A DNA stretch of 64,000 nucleotides from Paulownia fortunei (lineage: Eukaryota; Streptophyta; Magnoliopsida; Lamiales; Paulowniaceae). The stretch is from the NCBI GenBank assembly GCA_019321725.1, contig CM033110.1:682001-746000 (forward strand), written 5' to 3'. The position numbers and the translations under genes were made by a program. Positions 63,240 to 64,000 of the stretch are shown one piece after another. Under the pieces are notes generated by a model. It was not told the DNA's origin and made no database searches. It worked only from the letters and a program-made list of their open reading frames with translations. Numbering within the stretch: position 1 is the first letter of the stretch; every line of letters begins with the position of its first letter.

Positions 63240-64000
63240 TCTCTTCAGCTTTCACATGCTAATTCCAGTAGATTTTTATAGACGTTTATCTAGATTTTGA
63301 GCAAATACCTGATTCAGTATTTAATGCAGTTGTCCATCCGTAAAGCTACTTTTTTCAAACCCCTAATGCACAGATGGGCTTTATGTTGATAAGACCCGTA
63401 ATTAACACGGCGATAAACTAGGGTAAATCCAGCTTGCCATTTGCCAACTACCGTGTAGACCCGCATCAACTCAGCATCGTCGCTGTTTTTCACGTGCCCT
63501 AACTTAAAACTCGGATTGAATTAAAATTGGATAGTACCTATCAACCATGATTGCCACAGGAAACTGGTAAATTCAGAGCTTTGTTTGGTTTTATTGATCA
63601 AAATTATTTTGAAAAAAATGTATTTTAACATTGGATTATTAATGAATATATGAAAAATAAAAATATGTTTAAATATTTTATTTGAAAATAATAATATGAT
63701 GCATTTTAATAAATATTTTTAAATATAAATTATTATTGTTAGTGGAATATATTTTCAACTGGAGTTGAAAAATGAATTAAGTTATACGATGTTGATTCGA
63801 AATCGATTGTTAAAAGTTCGTTTGATCTCGATTCGTTAATTTAAAAAATTAAACTTGAATATATTTTTTCAATGGATAATATTTGAAGTTCGATTTGATT
63901 AGTGAAAAAATAAAAAAATATGTGTAAAAATATTAAGTTACTCGAGTTCGATTTGTATTCGTCTTGATTAAAACTCGTTCACATTCGATTCGATTAACAA
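63240..64000. other. Upstream region of the ALDH gene
   Basis: The first 300 bases are comparatively GC-rich and should hold the ALDH leader and promoter. From about 63770 the sequence becomes a series of 'ttcgatttgatt' and 'ctcgttcacattcgattcg' strings typical of decayed plant repeats, and is cut by the window end. Confidence 0.5.

Overview
The window is eudicot plant nuclear DNA. The genes are widely spaced and intron-rich, with GT/AG introns. Intergenic DNA is very AT-rich and full of microsatellites and decayed repeats. Every recognisable protein is plant-type: SHI/STYLISH factor, NERD1-type FG-GAP protein, MORC ATPase, plant glutaredoxin, F-box protein and ALDH3F-type aldehyde dehydrogenase. 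Exon borders were assembled by hand from splice sites, reading frame and remembered family sequence; no alignment was run.

Layout. 1542-9375 (+): last eleven exons of a MORC ATPase gene, whose N-terminal ATPase exons are not in the window. 10731-21266 (+): complete 13-exon NERD1-like gene (696 aa). 29332-31038 (-): two-exon SHI/STYLISH transcription factor (358 aa), convergent with NERD1. 31.8-43.1 kb: gene-poor AT-rich DNA with tandem repeats, a dispersed element and a decayed coding-like stretch. 43152-45253 (-): five-exon glutaredoxin (192 aa) with a CPYS active site and an N-terminal targeting region. 49814-50839 (+): intronless F-box gene (341 aa) whose leader region carries a four-copy degenerate tandem repeat. 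52806-53180 (-): small oxidoreductase-like-domain protein. 55579-63239 (-): ten-exon ALDH3F1-like aldehyde dehydrogenase (495 aa) with a 4.66 kb second intron. The last 0.76 kb is ALDH upstream DNA.

The genes do not form a pathway. The informative point is gene order. From memory, Arabidopsis NERD1 (At3g51050) lies beside STY1 (At3g51060). ALDH3F1 (At4g36250), STY2 (At4g36260) and the MORC3/2/1 cluster (At4g36270-36290) are adjacent on chromosome 4. This window has all four families on one segment, as expected if it keeps the ancestral order and Arabidopsis split it between two duplicated, fractionated blocks.

I found no CRISPR array, operon or prokaryotic-type system, and no intact transposon ORF. 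The less ordinary signals are a Gly-to-Ser change in the IGGH motif of the SHI factor, the CPYS glutaredoxin with ambiguous targeting, several undescribed local tandem repeats, and a four-copy dispersed element.
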